DNA of 64,000 nucleotides from Lacticaseibacillus kribbianus (lineage in GTDB: Bacteria; Bacillota; Bacilli; Lactobacillales; Lactobacillaceae): assembly GCF_020180945.1 (NCBI RefSeq), contig NZ_JAIPUL010000001.1, positions 186,001 to 250,000 of the forward strand. The letters are read 5' to 3'. This document shows, piece after piece, positions 33,632-43,920 of the stretch. Numbering within the stretch: the stretch's first letter is position 1; every line of letters begins with the position of its first letter. Under the pieces are notes generated by a model. That model worked only from the letters and a program-made list of their open reading frames with translations, was not told the DNA's origin and ran no database searches. The position numbers and the translations under genes were made by a program.

Positions 33632-34258
33632 ATGCCATCCCAGGCAAGTGCAAAGCGGTGGAAGGACATCCTCCTGACCATCCATGATTCGATTGAGAAC
33701 CGCGGCTACCCGCCGACAGTGCGGGAGATCGGCAAGGCGGTCGGCTTGAGCTCCTCCAGCACGGTGGCGGCGTACCTTGACCGCCTGATCAGCGAGGGCC
33801 TGATCGCCAAGGACCCGACCAAGCCGCGCACCCTCGAGGTGACCAAGGCCGGCCGCGCCTTCGCGTCCATCCAGGAGGCCGGCATCCCGATCATCGGCAC
33901 CGTCGCCGCCGGCACGCCGATCACCGCCATCGAGAACATCGAGGACTACTTCCCGGTGCCCGGCGAGCTGAGCTACGATCCGGATGACCTTTTCATGCTG
34001 CGGGTTCAGGGGAACTCGATGATTAAGATCGGCATCCTGAACGGCGACCAGATCATCGTCAAGCAGCAGGCCACCGCCGAGAACGGTCAGATTGTCGTCG
34101 CCATGACCACCGAGGGTGAGGCGACCGTCAAGCGCTTCTTCAAGGAGGCCCACGGCGTTCGCCTGCACCCGGAAAACGACAGCATGGCCGACATGTACTT
34201 CGACGACGTCATCATCTTAGGCGTCGTGGTCAGTCTGTACCGCCCGGCACTGGTCTAA
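33632..34258 (+). CDS. lexA: SOS repressor LexA
   Basis: A 208-residue self-cleaving repressor. The winged-helix N-terminus has YPPTVREIGKAVGLSSSSTV. The cleavage site Ala-Gly lies in GTVAAGTPI near residue 90. The catalytic Ser is in QGNSMIKIGI and the Lys in EATVKRFF. All required residues are present. The start ATG 33632 has only a weak GGTGA ribosome site. The dyad in the promoter fits autoregulation. Confidence 0.95.
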   Translation: MPSQASAKRWKDILLTIHDSIENRGYPPTVREIGKAVGLSSSSTVAAYLDRLISEGLIAKDPTKPRTLEVTKAGRAFASIQEAGIPIIGTVAAGTPITAIENIEDYFPVPGELSYDPDDLFMLRVQGNSMIKIGILNGDQIIVKQQATAENGQIVVAMTTEGEATVKRFFKEAHGVRLHPENDSMADMYFDDVIILGVVVSLYRPALV

Positions 34259-34262
34259 ACCA

Positions 34263-34308
34263 ACGGCCGCCTGTCTCGCAATGTGCGAGGTGGGCGGCCG
34301 TGTTTTTT
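34263..34308 (+). terminator. Intrinsic terminator of lexA
   Basis: ACGGCCGCC (34263-34271) pairs with the GGCGGCCGT arm ending at 34301, with an inner CTCGC/GCGAG stem, followed by a run of T. Confidence 0.88.
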
Positions 34309-34374
34309 TATTCCGGGCCGAATCGCGCCGTGACGGCGCTTGGAAAACTTTTTTCGCCGCACGAGGCTTAATGT

Positions 34375-34403
34375 TTGACGGGAAAAGTTACCGGCGTTAT
34401 GAT
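34375..34403 (+). promoter_or_regulatory. Strong promoter of the non-coding RNA
   Basis: TTGACG (34375-34380), a 17-base spacer and TATGAT (34398-34403) give a near-consensus housekeeping promoter. There is no protein gene downstream on this strand, so it drives the RNA at 34410-34932. Confidence 0.75.
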
Positions 34404-34409
34404 GCCCTC

Positions 34410-34932
34410 AGATGATCATCTTAGGGCGGGACGGCAGCTCAAAGCCACGGCTGTTGCAGTAGTCACCACCCGGGGAACGGTCAACGGGTCGCCCCGTTAG
34501 TACCCCACCCTTACCAAGCCGGACGTGTATCGCCACCCGGCTTTCAAGTGAAATCGCTTTAGTGTAACTCCCGGTATTAGTTGAGGGAGACACCAGGGAC
34601 AAAGACTGCCACCCCATGGCCGCACCGCCGACTCGCCAACCCGCACCGCGGGGCAGCCGCGACGAGCCGGAGACCGTGGGCTTGTTCAACCGTGTCATCG
34701 CAAGCGCCACCGCGATGGCCAGATCAGATTCACCATCACAGCAGCAAAGGGCCAAGGCCACCGCGAAGCACAAGCGCGGTGGCTTCGGCGCGGCCGCCAA
34801 ACCGGGTCACACAGCAGAACAGGCAAATCGGGGCAGGCACACCACACGGCGTGCCTGTTCGCGTCTCTCGCCCCGCAGCAACGCGAAGTGGCCGGCACGC
34901 CTCCAGGTAGGGGACGTGCCGGCCACTTTTTG
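34410..34932 (+). ncRNA. Probable large structured non-coding RNA, about 520 nt, class unknown
   Basis: It has its own strong promoter, no convincing reading frame and a very strong terminator. Pairings seen along it include AACGGG/CCCGTT near 34475-34500, AAGCCGG/CCGGCTT near 34515-34545, GTGT-CTCCC/GGGAG-ACAC near 34560-34595, GCCACCGC/GCGGTGGC near 34755-34785 and CAGGCAC/GTGCCTG near 34832-34858. I could not fit it to tmRNA, RNase P RNA, SRP RNA or a known riboswitch. The size and ornate folding recall the large RNAs found in lactobacilli (GOLLD, ROOL), but I cannot confirm membership. Confidence 0.6.
34886..34931 (+). terminator. Intrinsic terminator of the non-coding RNA
   Basis: Arms AAGTGGCCGGCACG (34886-34899) and CGTGCCGGCCACTT (34915-34928) pair perfectly over 14 bp and are followed by a T run. 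The facing permease gene on the minus strand ends 9 bases away and may share it. Confidence 0.92.
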
Positions 34933-34939
34933 TGCTCGA

Positions 34940-35878
34940 CTACTGCACCAGCACCATGATCACCGGAATGGCGACCATCGCCAGCAGGGTGGTGGCGGTG
35001 ACGGTGATCGCCGCGGTGCTGGCGTCGGCGCCGTACTGCTTGGCGACCACCGGCGCGTTGGTCATCACGGGCATCGCCGACTGGAGGATGAAGACCTGCT
35101 TCATCAGCATGGGCACCGGTGCGAAGGCGACGAGCAGCGCCATCAGCGCCGGCGCGATCACGAAGCGGCCGGCGCAGATGCCGACCAGCTCCTTGGTGAG
35201 GCGGATGTTTCGGATGCCCGCCTGGTGCATCGCGATGCCGATGAAGAACATCGAGCCGGGAATGGTCAGGTTGCCGACGTAGGTGAGGTCGGCCATGAGG
35301 AAGGTCGGCAGCGTGATGTGGGCGAGCACCAGCACGATGCCGACGGCGAAGCCCAGAAGCGGCGGCGAGAACACCTTGCCCAGCGCCTGCTTGAGGTCGA
35401 GGTGGGCGGGGCGCGGCCCGTCGCCCTGGATCAGGTAGACGCCGACGGTCCAGAAAATCGTGGTGTTGGCCATGTAGTACACCAGCACGTACGGCAGGCT
35501 TTTGGCCCCGAAGAGCGCCATGTTGACCGGCAGGCCGATGAACACGGTGTTGGAATTGAAAAACATGGACTTGAACAGGCCGCGGCGTCCAACCGGCACG
35601 GCCAACAGCCGCGCGACGCCGGTGGCGACGCCGAACAGGATCGCCATCGACAGGACGGGGAAGCGCAGGTCCGGCAGCAGCGTGAGCAGCTCGTGGGCCG
35701 TGAACTTGCCGGTGATGGTGACCAGCATGTAGGCCGGCAGCGCGACTTGCAGCACCACCTTGGAAATGATGCGGCTGGCGCGGTCGTCGAACCAGCCCAG
35801 CGCGGTCAGCGCGTAGCCGATGGCAATCAGGATCAGGATCTCTGAGACCCCGCCGATGCTTGAGAGTAAGGCAGACAA
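34940..35878 (-). CDS. AEC-family transporter (malate permease-like)
   Basis: A 312-residue membrane protein of the auxin efflux carrier family, with ten or so helices in two halves. Typical elements are FFNSNTVFIGLPVNMALFG near residue 110 and LVGICAGRFVIAPALMALLV in the second half. TTG 35878 is the chosen start because AAAGGAG lies 7 bases ahead; the frame is open further upstream but is not protein-like. It resembles the mleP product at 40989. It is the third gene of a likely operon with the DUF488 and MTHFS genes; substrate unknown, probably an organic acid. Confidence 0.85.
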   Translation of the reverse strand: MSALLSSIGGVSEILILIAIGYALTALGWFDDRASRIISKVVLQVALPAYMLVTITGKFTAHELLTLLPDLRFPVLSMAILFGVATGVARLLAVPVGRRGLFKSMFFNSNTVFIGLPVNMALFGAKSLPYVLVYYMANTTIFWTVGVYLIQGDGPRPAHLDLKQALGKVFSPPLLGFAVGIVLVLAHITLPTFLMADLTYVGNLTIPGSMFFIGIAMHQAGIRNIRLTKELVGICAGRFVIAPALMALLVAFAPVPMLMKQVFILQSAMPVMTNAPVVAKQYGADASTAAITVTATTLLAMVAIPVIMVLVQ

Positions 35879-35933
35879 TGGAAGGCTCCTTTGGTGTGAC
35901 AATGAAAAAACCGCAGCGGCAGCCGCTTGCGGT

Positions 35934-36479
35934 CTAGTCGAGGACAATCAGTTGTTGAATCAAAATATCGAAGTCGTTGATGGGCCACGCCGCCGTGGCG
36001 TAGCGCATGACCGGCGGCACCAGCGTGATGGTGGTGCCGCGGTAGCCGGCCAGGAAGCGGTCGTAGTACCCGCCGCCAAAGCCCAGGCGCGCGTGCGTGT
36101 CGGTGGCAAAGGCGATGCCCGGCACCACCACCAGGTCGACCTGCTGGTTGACCAGCGCGGCGTCGTAAGGGGGCTCGGGAATGCCGTAAGCGCTGGTGAT
36201 GCGCCCCGCCGGTCCCGGGTCGGGCAAAAAGGCCATCTGGCGGTGCGGCATGGTCTTGGGCAGGTAGACCGTTTTGCCCGCCGCCTGGGCCGCCTCAATC
36301 AGCGGCGCGGTCGGCATCTCGATGGGACTGGCCACGGTCAGCGCGACGGTGCGCGCCGCCTGCCAGGCAGGAGTCGCCATGAGCCTTTCGGCAAGCGCCG
36401 GGCCGCTGGCTCGGGTCGCCTGCGCCTGGGCCTTGAGGCGGGCCAGCTGCTGGGGGCGAAACAGTTTTTTGTCGCTCAT
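35934..36479 (-). CDS. 5-formyltetrahydrofolate cyclo-ligase
   Basis: A 181-residue folate-salvage enzyme that converts 5-formyl-THF to 5,10-methenyl-THF with ATP. The hallmark is the C-terminal VPGIAFATDTHARLGFGGGY followed by YDRFL, the phosphate and folate site. The N-terminus carries KKLFRPQQLARLK. Its start overlaps the DUF488 stop by 4 bases. Length is usual for the family. Confidence 0.9.
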   Translation of the reverse strand: MSDKKLFRPQQLARLKAQAQATRASGPALAERLMATPAWQAARTVALTVASPIEMPTAPLIEAAQAAGKTVYLPKTMPHRQMAFLPDPGPAGRITSAYGIPEPPYDAALVNQQVDLVVVPGIAFATDTHARLGFGGGYYDRFLAGYRGTTITLVPPVMRYATAAWPINDFDILIQQLIVLD

Positions 36480-36829
36480 GCGTGCGCCCTCAGGTAGGCG
36501 GCCAGCACGGTGGCGTTGTTGGTGACCTCGTCCTTGGCGCCGAACAACAGCAGCACGCGCGGCGCGTCGAGCGCCGCCACCTTGGCCAAAAAGGCCGGGG
36601 TCTCGGGGTTGTCATCGAGCTCCTGGGTGTAGCGGGCGGTGAACTCCGCCGCATTGGCCTCATCGTGGCCGAACCACTTGCGCAGCTCGGTGCTCGGGGC
36701 AATCTGCTTGGCCCAGTCGTCTAAGGCGGCGTTCACCTTGCTGATGCCGCGCGGCCAGACGCGGTCCACCAGCAGGCGGTAGCCCGCCGGCTGGTCCTTG
36801 GCGTAGATGCGAACCGGTACGAATTCCAT
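36476..36829 (-). CDS. DUF488 family protein
   Basis: A 117-residue protein with VDRVWPRGISK, the DUF488 signature, followed by LRKWFGHD and LLLFGAKDEVTNNA. The family's function is not established. ATG 36829 is preferred to ATG 36835 because GGGGGA sits six bases before the former and abuts the latter. It is coupled to the MTHFS gene by a 4-base overlap. Confidence 0.85.
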   Translation of the reverse strand: MEFVPVRIYAKDQPAGYRLLVDRVWPRGISKVNAALDDWAKQIAPSTELRKWFGHDEANAAEFTARYTQELDDNPETPAFLAKVAALDAPRVLLLFGAKDEVTNNATVLAAYLRAHA

Positions 36830-36997
36830 GATCATTCCCCCTTTTACCTCGATTAAAGCAGGCCCAGGCCGGCGCGTCAAGGGCGCCCGGGCGAGGGCTC
36901 GCGGTCGGGCGGTGACGCGGGCGCCTGCAGTGCGCGCGCCGGCCCGCCGTGTCCGTGGTGCGCGCCGGCCCGGTTCGGACCCGCCGGATTCGGCGCG

Positions 36998-38343
<1,346 letters not shown>

Positions 38344-38344
<1 letters not shown>

Positions 38345-39201
38345 TAGGAATCTCCTTTGCTTGCGGTGACCAGCGTCAAGAAGCGTTGCATGGCCGGACT
38401 GGGGACGAGCTGGGCGCCGGTGACCAGCGCCATGTCGAAGGTCGGCTGGCCGGGCTCGGTCAGCGGCAGCGCCACGAGCCCGTCCTCCGGCACCACGGCG
38501 ACGCGGGCCAAAAGCGCGGCGCCGACGCCGGCCTTGACCATCTGCTTGAGGATGGCGACGTCCGGCGTTCGGTAGACGATGCGCGGGTGGACGCCGGTCG
38601 CTTTGGTGAACCAAGCCAGCGCCTTGGTGTGGACGAACCCCTCGGTCAGGCTGACCAGGGGTGTCTCGGCCAAAGTCGCAAAGGCGACGGGGCCGGCTTT
38701 GGCCAGCGGGTGGTCCGGGGCGACGACTAGGCAAAACGGGCCGCTGGACAGCGGCCCGATCGAACCCAGCAGCGCGACGTCGAGGTGCCCGGCGCGCAGG
38801 TCGGCCAACAGCCGGTCGGAGCCCGCCTCGTGGGTGTGCAGCTGGTCCATCAGCCCGGACTTCAAAAGCGCCGGCGCCAGGCGCGGGAAGTAGAAGCTGC
38901 CGATGATCGGCGGCAGCCCCAGCTGAATCTGGGTGGTGCGGGCGCGCGCCAGCTCGGTTTCGGCGACCGCCAGCTGGTGGGTGATCACGGCCGCGTGGGC
39001 GGCCAGCTGCGCGCCGGCCGCGGTGACGGTGACGCGGCCGTGGCTCTGGTCGCGGTCGATCAGCTGGATCTTGAAGTGGGCCTCGAGCCGCTTGAGCGCC
39101 ATCGTGATGGTCGGCTGGGTGACGCCGAAGTGGGCGGCCACCTGAGAAAAATTTTTTAGCTCGCACAGTTTCTGAAAATAGTCTAGGTCACGCGTGTTCA
39201 A
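38344..39201 (-). CDS. mleR: LysR-family regulator of the malolactic genes
   Basis: A 285-residue LysR-type regulator. The N-terminal helix-turn-helix is FSQVAAHFGVTQPTITMALK within residues 18-40, followed by the substrate-binding domain. The TTG start at 39201 has AGGAGGTG ahead. It is divergent from mleS and its tail overlaps fumC, so it probably activates mleS-mleP in response to malate, as MleR does in other lactic acid bacteria (inference). Confidence 0.88.
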
Positions 39202-39219
39202 GCCGGGCACCTCCTGGTC

Positions 39220-39280
39220 ATATAAAAATAGTTTATCATATCTCGGCGGTTTGACTATGATTTTTCCGGCGCGGTAAGCT
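39220..39280 (+). promoter_or_regulatory. Divergent mleR/mleS promoter region
   Basis: ATAT-rich imperfect dyad at about 39220-39241 (ATATAAAAATAG, TTATCATAT) fits a LysR-type binding site. TTGACT at 39251-39256 has only a poor -10 (TAAGCT) 17-18 bases on, as expected of an activator-dependent promoter for mleS. Confidence 0.45.
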
Positions 39281-39312
39281 GGGCTCATCAACAACGCAAA
39301 GGAGAACACATC

Positions 39313-40968
39313 ATGAAATACACCCCACAGCAACTGCTCCACGATCCATTCCTGAACAAGGGTACCGCCTTCTCGCAGGCGGAGCGCGACGCATACGGGC
39401 TCAACGGCCTGCTGCCGGCCGCCATCCAGAGCCTGGATCAGCAGGTGGCCCAGGCCTACGCCCAGTACCTGACCAAGGCCAACGCGCTTGAAAAGCGGCT
39501 GTTTCTGATGCAGCTGTTCAACGTCAACCACGTGCTGTTCTACAAGCTGTTCTCCGAGCACATCAGCGAGTTCATGCCGGTCGTGTACGACCCGACCATC
39601 GCCGACACCATCGAGAACTACAGCGCCTTGTTCGTGGAGCCGCAAAACGCGACGTACCTGAGCATCGAGCGCCAAGACGACATCCCGGCCGCGTTGGCCA
39701 ACGCCGCCAACGGCCGCGACATCCGCCTGCTGGTGGTGACCGACGCCGAGGGAATCTTGGGCATCGGGGACTGGGGCACCCAGGGCGTCGACATCGCCGT
39801 GGGCAAGCTGATGGTCTACACCGCCGCGGCCGGCATCGACCCGTCGCAGGTGCTGCCGGTGGTGCTTGACGCCGGCACCAACAACCAGGCGCTGCTCGAC
39901 GACGACCTGTACCTCGGGCTGCGGCGCACCCGCGCGACCGGCAAGCCGTACCGCGCCTTCGCCGACACCTTCGTCGCGGCGGCGACCGCGCAGTTTCCGC
40001 ACCTCTACCTGCACTTCGAGGACTTCGGGCGCGACAACGCCGCGGCGATTCTGGATCAGTACAAGGATCGCATCACGACCTTCAACGACGACATCCAGGG
40101 CACCGGCATCATCGTGCTGGCCGGCCTCCTGGGCGCCCTGAACATCTCCAAGCAGCGCCTGGAAGACCAGGTCTACATGAGCTTCGGCGCCGGCACCGCG
40201 GGCGCCGGCATCGTGGCCCGCGTTTTCGACGAGTTCGTCGCGCAGGGGATGGCACCCGAAGAGGCGCGCCGCCACTTCTACCTGGTGGACAAGCAGGGGC
40301 TCTTGTTCGACGACGACCCGACGCTGACGCCGGCGCAGCGGCTGTTCGCCCGCAAGCGCAGCGAGTTTGCAGATGCCGCCGCGCTGACCACGCTTGAGGC
40401 GGCGGTCGCGGCGATCCACCCGACGGTTCTGGTCGGCACCTCGACCGTGCCGGGCGCCTTCACCGAGCCGATTATTCGCGAGATGGCGGCGCACACCGCC
40501 CGGCCGGTGATTTTCCCCATCTCCAACCCGACCAAGCTGATGGAAGCGAGTGCCGCCGATCTGATCAACTGGACGGACGGCCGCGCGCTGGTGGCCACCG
40601 GCATTCCGTCCGCGCCGGTCAGCCTGAACGGCGTGACCTACACCATTGGCCAGGCCAACAACGCCCTGATCTACCCGGGGCTGGGCCTTGGCACCATCGC
40701 CGTGGCCAGCACGCGCCTGTCCGACGGCATGATTTCGGCGGCGGCCCACAGCCTGGGCGGCCTGATCGACGCTTCGCAGCCGGGGGCCGCGGTGCTGCCG
40801 CCGGTCACCCAGCTGGACGCGTTCTCCAAGACCGTGGCGGACGCCGTGGCCCAGCAGGCGATCGCCGAAGGGCTGGCAAAGCCGGTGGCGGATGTCGCCG
40901 CCACCGTGGCCGCCGCCCAGTGGCACCCTGAGTACCGGCCGCTGACGGACGTTGAAATCGTGAAGTAA
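39313..40968 (+). CDS. mleS: Malolactic enzyme
   Basis: A 551-residue NAD- and Mn-dependent enzyme that turns L-malate into L-lactate and CO2. It has the malic-enzyme fold: [19 protein letters not shown], the metal-site [10 protein letters not shown] and [11 protein letters not shown], and the dinucleotide loop [10 protein letters not shown]. Overall sequence reads as the malolactic rather than the malic group (for example [15 protein letters not shown]). AAAGGAG precedes ATG 39313. mleP follows after 20 bases. Confidence 0.95.
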   Translation: MKYTPQQLLHDPFLNKGTAFSQAERDAYGLNGLLPAAIQSLDQQVAQAYAQYLTKANALEKRLFLMQLFNVNHVLFYKLFSEHISEFMPVVYDPTIADTIENYSALFVEPQNATYLSIERQDDIPAALANAANGRDIRLLVVTDAEGILGIGDWGTQGVDIAVGKLMVYTAAAGIDPSQVLPVVLDAGTNNQALLDDDLYLGLRRTRATGKPYRAFADTFVAAATAQFPHLYLHFEDFGRDNAAAILDQYKDRITTFNDDIQGTGIIVLAGLLGALNISKQRLEDQVYMSFGAGTAGAGIVARVFDEFVAQGMAPEEARRHFYLVDKQGLLFDDDPTLTPAQRLFARKRSEFADAAALTTLEAAVAAIHPTVLVGTSTVPGAFTEPIIREMAAHTARPVIFPISNPTKLMEASAADLINWTDGRALVATGIPSAPVSLNGVTYTIGQANNALIYPGLGLGTIAVASTRLSDGMISAAAHSLGGLIDASQPGAAVLPPVTQLDAFSKTVADAVAQQAIAEGLAKPVADVAATVAAAQWHPEYRPLTDVEIVK

Positions 40969-40988
40969 CCCGTAAAGGAGAAACGACT

Positions 40989-41963
40989 GTGACTGCATTA
41001 TTCACCTCGGTTCAGAGCATTCTGACCATTGTCTTGATCATCGCGCTGGGCTACGTGCTCCAGCGCAACCACTGGTTCGATGAGGCGTTCGGCGCCACCA
41101 TCAGCAAGCTTTTGATGAAGGTGGCCCTGCCGGCGTCGATCTTCATCTCCGTGCTCGAGCGGCTGACGCGCGAGAAGCTGGTGAGCCTGAGCTCCGGGCT
41201 GCTGTACGGCTTCGGCGCCGTCATCCTGGGCTACCTGATTGCCTTTTTGCTGGTGCGCCTGCTCAAGGTGCGGCCGGGCCGGCGGGGGACGTTCATCAAC
41301 ATGTTCGTCAACGCCAACACCATTTTCATCGGTCTGCCGCTCAACCTCGCGCTGTTCGGCGACCGGGCGACCCCGTACTTCCTGATGTACTACGTGGTCA
41401 ACACCGTGTCCACCTGGACGCTCGGCGCCTTTTTGATGAGCTGGGACGACCCGACCGCGGGCAAGGCCAAGGTCGCCTTCAACTGGAAAAAGCTGCTGCC
41501 GGCGCCGCTGCTCGGCTTCCTGGTCGCGCTGGTGTTCCTGCTGCTCAACATCCCGTTCGTCCACGTCGGCTGGCTGGGCTTTGCCGTCAGCGCGCTGGAT
41601 TACGTCGGCGGCCTCGTGACGCCGCTGTCTCTGATCTACATCGGCATCATCCTGGCCAAGGCCGGGTTCAAAACGATTCGCTTCGACCGCGACTCGGTGG
41701 TCGCACTGCTCGGCCGCTTCGTGATCGCGCCGGCCCTGATCACCACGCTGATCGTGTTGGGCCTGCACGCCGGTCTGACCGTGCCGAGCCTCGAGGCCAA
41801 GACCCTGATCGTCCAGGCCGCGGCCCCGGGCCTGGCGGTGCTGCCGATTCTGGCCACCGAGGGCCACGGCGACGTCGAGTACGCCACCAACGTCGTCACC
41901 CTGTCGACGGTGCTGTTCGCCATCGTCGTGCCGGTGGTGATGCTCCTGATTCAGGGGTTCTAG
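40989..41963 (+). CDS. mleP: Malate permease, AEC family
   Basis: A 324-residue membrane transporter with ten predicted helices. FVNANTIFIGLPLNLALFG near residue 115 and LGRFVIAPALITTLIV in the second half match AEC carriers. GTG 40989 follows AAAGGAG by 8 bases. Directly behind mleS, it should bring malate in and lactate out, producing proton-motive force. Confidence 0.92.
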   Translation: MTALFTSVQSILTIVLIIALGYVLQRNHWFDEAFGATISKLLMKVALPASIFISVLERLTREKLVSLSSGLLYGFGAVILGYLIAFLLVRLLKVRPGRRGTFINMFVNANTIFIGLPLNLALFGDRATPYFLMYYVVNTVSTWTLGAFLMSWDDPTAGKAKVAFNWKKLLPAPLLGFLVALVFLLLNIPFVHVGWLGFAVSALDYVGGLVTPLSLIYIGIILAKAGFKTIRFDRDSVVALLGRFVIAPALITTLIVLGLHAGLTVPSLEAKTLIVQAAAPGLAVLPILATEGHGDVEYATNVVTLSTVLFAIVVPVVMLLIQGF

Positions 41964-41964
41964 C

Positions 41965-42015
41965 CCACACCAAAACACGCCGCCTCCGAGTTGGAGGCGG
42001 CGTGTTTTGGTGTGG
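41965..42015. terminator. Perfect 23-bp bidirectional terminator
   Basis: Arms at 41965-41987 and 41993-42015 pair without a mismatch around GAGTT; the stem carries AAAA and TTTT tracts on both strands. It closes mleS-mleP and may also serve the facing gene. Confidence 0.88.
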
Positions 42016-42050
42016 CGCGACTTGGTTGGCGGTCGGGCGCGCCGCCGCGC

Positions 42051-42560
42051 TCAGTTGGCCGAGAGCTCGTTGACCTGGTAGTCGGTGCCGGCGGCCACGA
42101 AGGCCTCGGCCACTGCCTCACCGTACTGCGCGGCCAGCGCCTGTTCGAACACCGGGTGCAGGTCCTGGTTGACGTAGCGCTCAACCGCCGCGGCGAAGGC
42201 GTCGATGCGCCCGCGCTCGGCGCGAGCCTGCCGGTAGTAGCCCTTGGCCACCGGCCAGGCGTCACGCAGCCGCACGCTCAGCTGCACGGTGTAGCGCACG
42301 CGGGCGCCGTCCTGCTGGAAGGCGATGGTGGCGCGGCGCAGGCGTGCGAAGGGCAGGTAGGCGAGAACCCCGATCAGCACCACGACTGCCACGGCCAGGG
42401 CCACCAGCGCGGCGCCGAGCGCTAGGGCGGACACACCGAGCGCGATCGGCACCACCACCGCGAGAACGACGGCGGCGATGAGCACCGCGAGGATGATGAC
42501 GGGGATGGCGGCCAGGCCGGACACCGGCTTGCCGTTGACGAGGATGGTGGATTTTTTCAT
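42051..42560 (-). CDS. Small membrane-anchored protein, unknown
   Basis: A 169-residue protein starting at ATG 42560 (MKKSTILVNGKPVSG) with AGGGA five bases ahead. Two long hydrophobic helices occupy residues about 16-75, followed by a soluble part rich in Arg and Ala (RLRRATIAFQQ, YYRQARAERGR). No family is recognised. It stands between the mle terminator and tpx. Confidence 0.6.
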   Translation of the reverse strand: MKKSTILVNGKPVSGLAAIPVIILAVLIAAVVLAVVVPIALGVSALALGAALVALAVAVVVLIGVLAYLPFARLRRATIAFQQDGARVRYTVQLSVRLRDAWPVAKGYYRQARAERGRIDAFAAAVERYVNQDLHPVFEQALAAQYGEAVAEAFVAAGTDYQVNELSAN

Positions 42561-42660
42561 GTTGGTCCCTGCTTTCATGTTGTTGAGACCAGCTTACCCC
42601 ACAGCACGGGCCGCGTCACGCAATCGGCGCAACCGGTCGAAAAAGCTGCGCGAGCGGCGA

Positions 42661-42700
42661 AAAAAAGGCCGGCCTTCCCGCATCGGGAGGACCGGCCTTT
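42661..42700 (-). terminator. Intrinsic terminator of tpx
   Basis: AAAGGCCGG/CCGGCCTTT (42664-42672, 42692-42700) with an inner TCCCG/CGGGA stem; the T run lies on the minus strand, just behind the tpx stop codon. Confidence 0.88.
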
Positions 42701-42705
42701 GGTGG

Positions 42706-43203
42706 CTAGTGGGCGTGGGTTTCGAGGTAGGCCAGGGCGCTGTCGTAGTCCGGCTCGTCGGTCTGCTCGAGCACCAGCTCGCGGTAGCTGATCTTGCCGG
42801 TCGGGTCGACGACCCAGACGCTGCGGGCGTCGGTGTTGCCGTCGGCGACCAACAGGCCCATCGCGCGGCCGAAGTCGCCTTGCTCGTCGGACAGCAGCTG
42901 GATGCTTGAGACGCCTTCCGCGGCGCACCAGGACTGCTGAACCGTGGCCGGGTTGGTCGACACGGTGATGAAGTTGATGCCGGTGAAGTCGTCCATCGCG
43001 GCGTTGAAGCGCTTGGTGGACACGCTGCAGACGCGGGTGTTGATGTCCGGGACGACGCTGATCAGGGTGTACTTGCCAGCCCAGTCCGCCGGGCCGACCG
43101 GCTTGCCTGAGGCGTCCTGCAGCGTGAAGGACGGAAGGGCCTGGCCGATGCGGGCCGGGTCGCCGCTGGTCTGAAGTGGGGTGCCGTGACGCGTGATTTG
43201 CAT
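42706..43203 (-). CDS. tpx: Thiol peroxidase
   Basis: A 165-residue peroxiredoxin of the Tpx group that reduces peroxides with thioredoxin. The peroxidatic Cys lies in INTRVCSVSTKRFN near residue 60, and the resolving Cys in SWCAAEGV near residue 93. ATG 43203 follows AGGAGGG. Length matches Tpx. trxA at 55978 encodes the likely electron donor. Confidence 0.93.
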   Translation of the reverse strand: MQITRHGTPLQTSGDPARIGQALPSFTLQDASGKPVGPADWAGKYTLISVVPDINTRVCSVSTKRFNAAMDDFTGINFITVSTNPATVQQSWCAAEGVSSIQLLSDEQGDFGRAMGLLVADGNTDARSVWVVDPTGKISYRELVLEQTDEPDYDSALAYLETHAH

Positions 43204-43378
43204 GAAGAACCCTCCTATAATTGTCGTTGCCCTAAGTATAACACATCCGGACAGTGGATTAATTGCAAGCAATTTTATTTCAAAAAATCTACAATTCGAT
43301 GACAGTTGTGTGCAAGTGTGGCGGCCGGGCAAAGGGGGCTGTTACAATACAGGAAGAGAGACGAAAGGAGCGGTTCAG

Positions 43379-43885
43379 ATGGCCAAGTGTTTGATTGTGT
43401 ACACCTCGCAGACCGGGTTCACCCAGCAGTACGCGCTGTGGATTGCGCGCCAGCTGCACTGCGAGGTCGTCGATAGCAAGTTCATCACCCGAAGCGAGCT
43501 GCAGGCCGCCAAGCTCGTGGTCTACGGCGGCCACCTGCTGTGGGGCAAAACCGTCAGCGGCTTCGCCCGCTTCTACCGCCGGTACGCGGCCGACCTGCCG
43601 GAGCACCTGCTGGTGTTCGGCACGGGGATGCGCGCGGCCAGCCAGCTCGACCTCGACCTGGTGCGCGACCACAGCTTCGGCGGCTGCGCCACGCCGCCGC
43701 AGTTCTTCTACTTCCGCGGCCGCGTTGACCCCAAGGCGCTGCCGGTGCGGCTGCGCGTGGTGTTTCACCTGAACCAGCGCTTCCGCGAGACGGCGACCCC
43801 GCTGCCGCCGCGCGCCGCGTCGATCCGGCCGCTGTTGGCCGCCGCGACGCAGCTGGACGACCTCGGGCTGCTCGACGAGGGGTGA
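43379..43885 (+). CDS. Flavodoxin-like protein (Flavodoxin_5 / HemG-like domain)
   Basis: A 168-residue protein with the FMN loop VYTSQTGFTQQYA at its start and VYGGHLLWGKTVSGF near residue 50, as in flavodoxin-domain proteins akin to HemG. The C-terminal third is Arg-rich. GAAAGGAG precedes ATG 43379. A role in electron transfer is likely; a haem role is not supported by the neighbours. The insertion sequence starts 35 bases behind its stop codon. Confidence 0.75.
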   Translation: MAKCLIVYTSQTGFTQQYALWIARQLHCEVVDSKFITRSELQAAKLVVYGGHLLWGKTVSGFARFYRRYAADLPEHLLVFGTGMRAASQLDLDLVRDHSFGGCATPPQFFYFRGRVDPKALPVRLRVVFHLNQRFRETATPLPPRAASIRPLLAAATQLDDLGLLDEG

Positions 43886-43888
43886 GCA

Positions 43889-43917
43889 AAAGGCCGCCAT
43901 CGACGATGGCGGCCTTT
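43889..43917 (+). terminator. Intrinsic terminator after the flavodoxin-like gene
   Basis: AAAGGCCGCCATC pairs with GATGGCGGCCTTT. The end of the stem (CCTTT) is part of the target duplicated by the following insertion sequence. Confidence 0.88.
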
Positions 43918-43920
43918 GTG

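Noticed and set aside
34410-34932. Identification of the RNA as tmRNA or RNase P RNA
   Set aside because: No tmRNA start, tag frame or tRNA-like end, and no GAGGAAAGTCC-type RNase P core on either strand.
34616-35845. 409-codon open frame on the plus strand
   Set aside because: It runs through the structured RNA region and antisense to the AEC permease. Its translation is rich in Arg, Gln and His with no domain; G+C-rich DNA gives long antisense frames.
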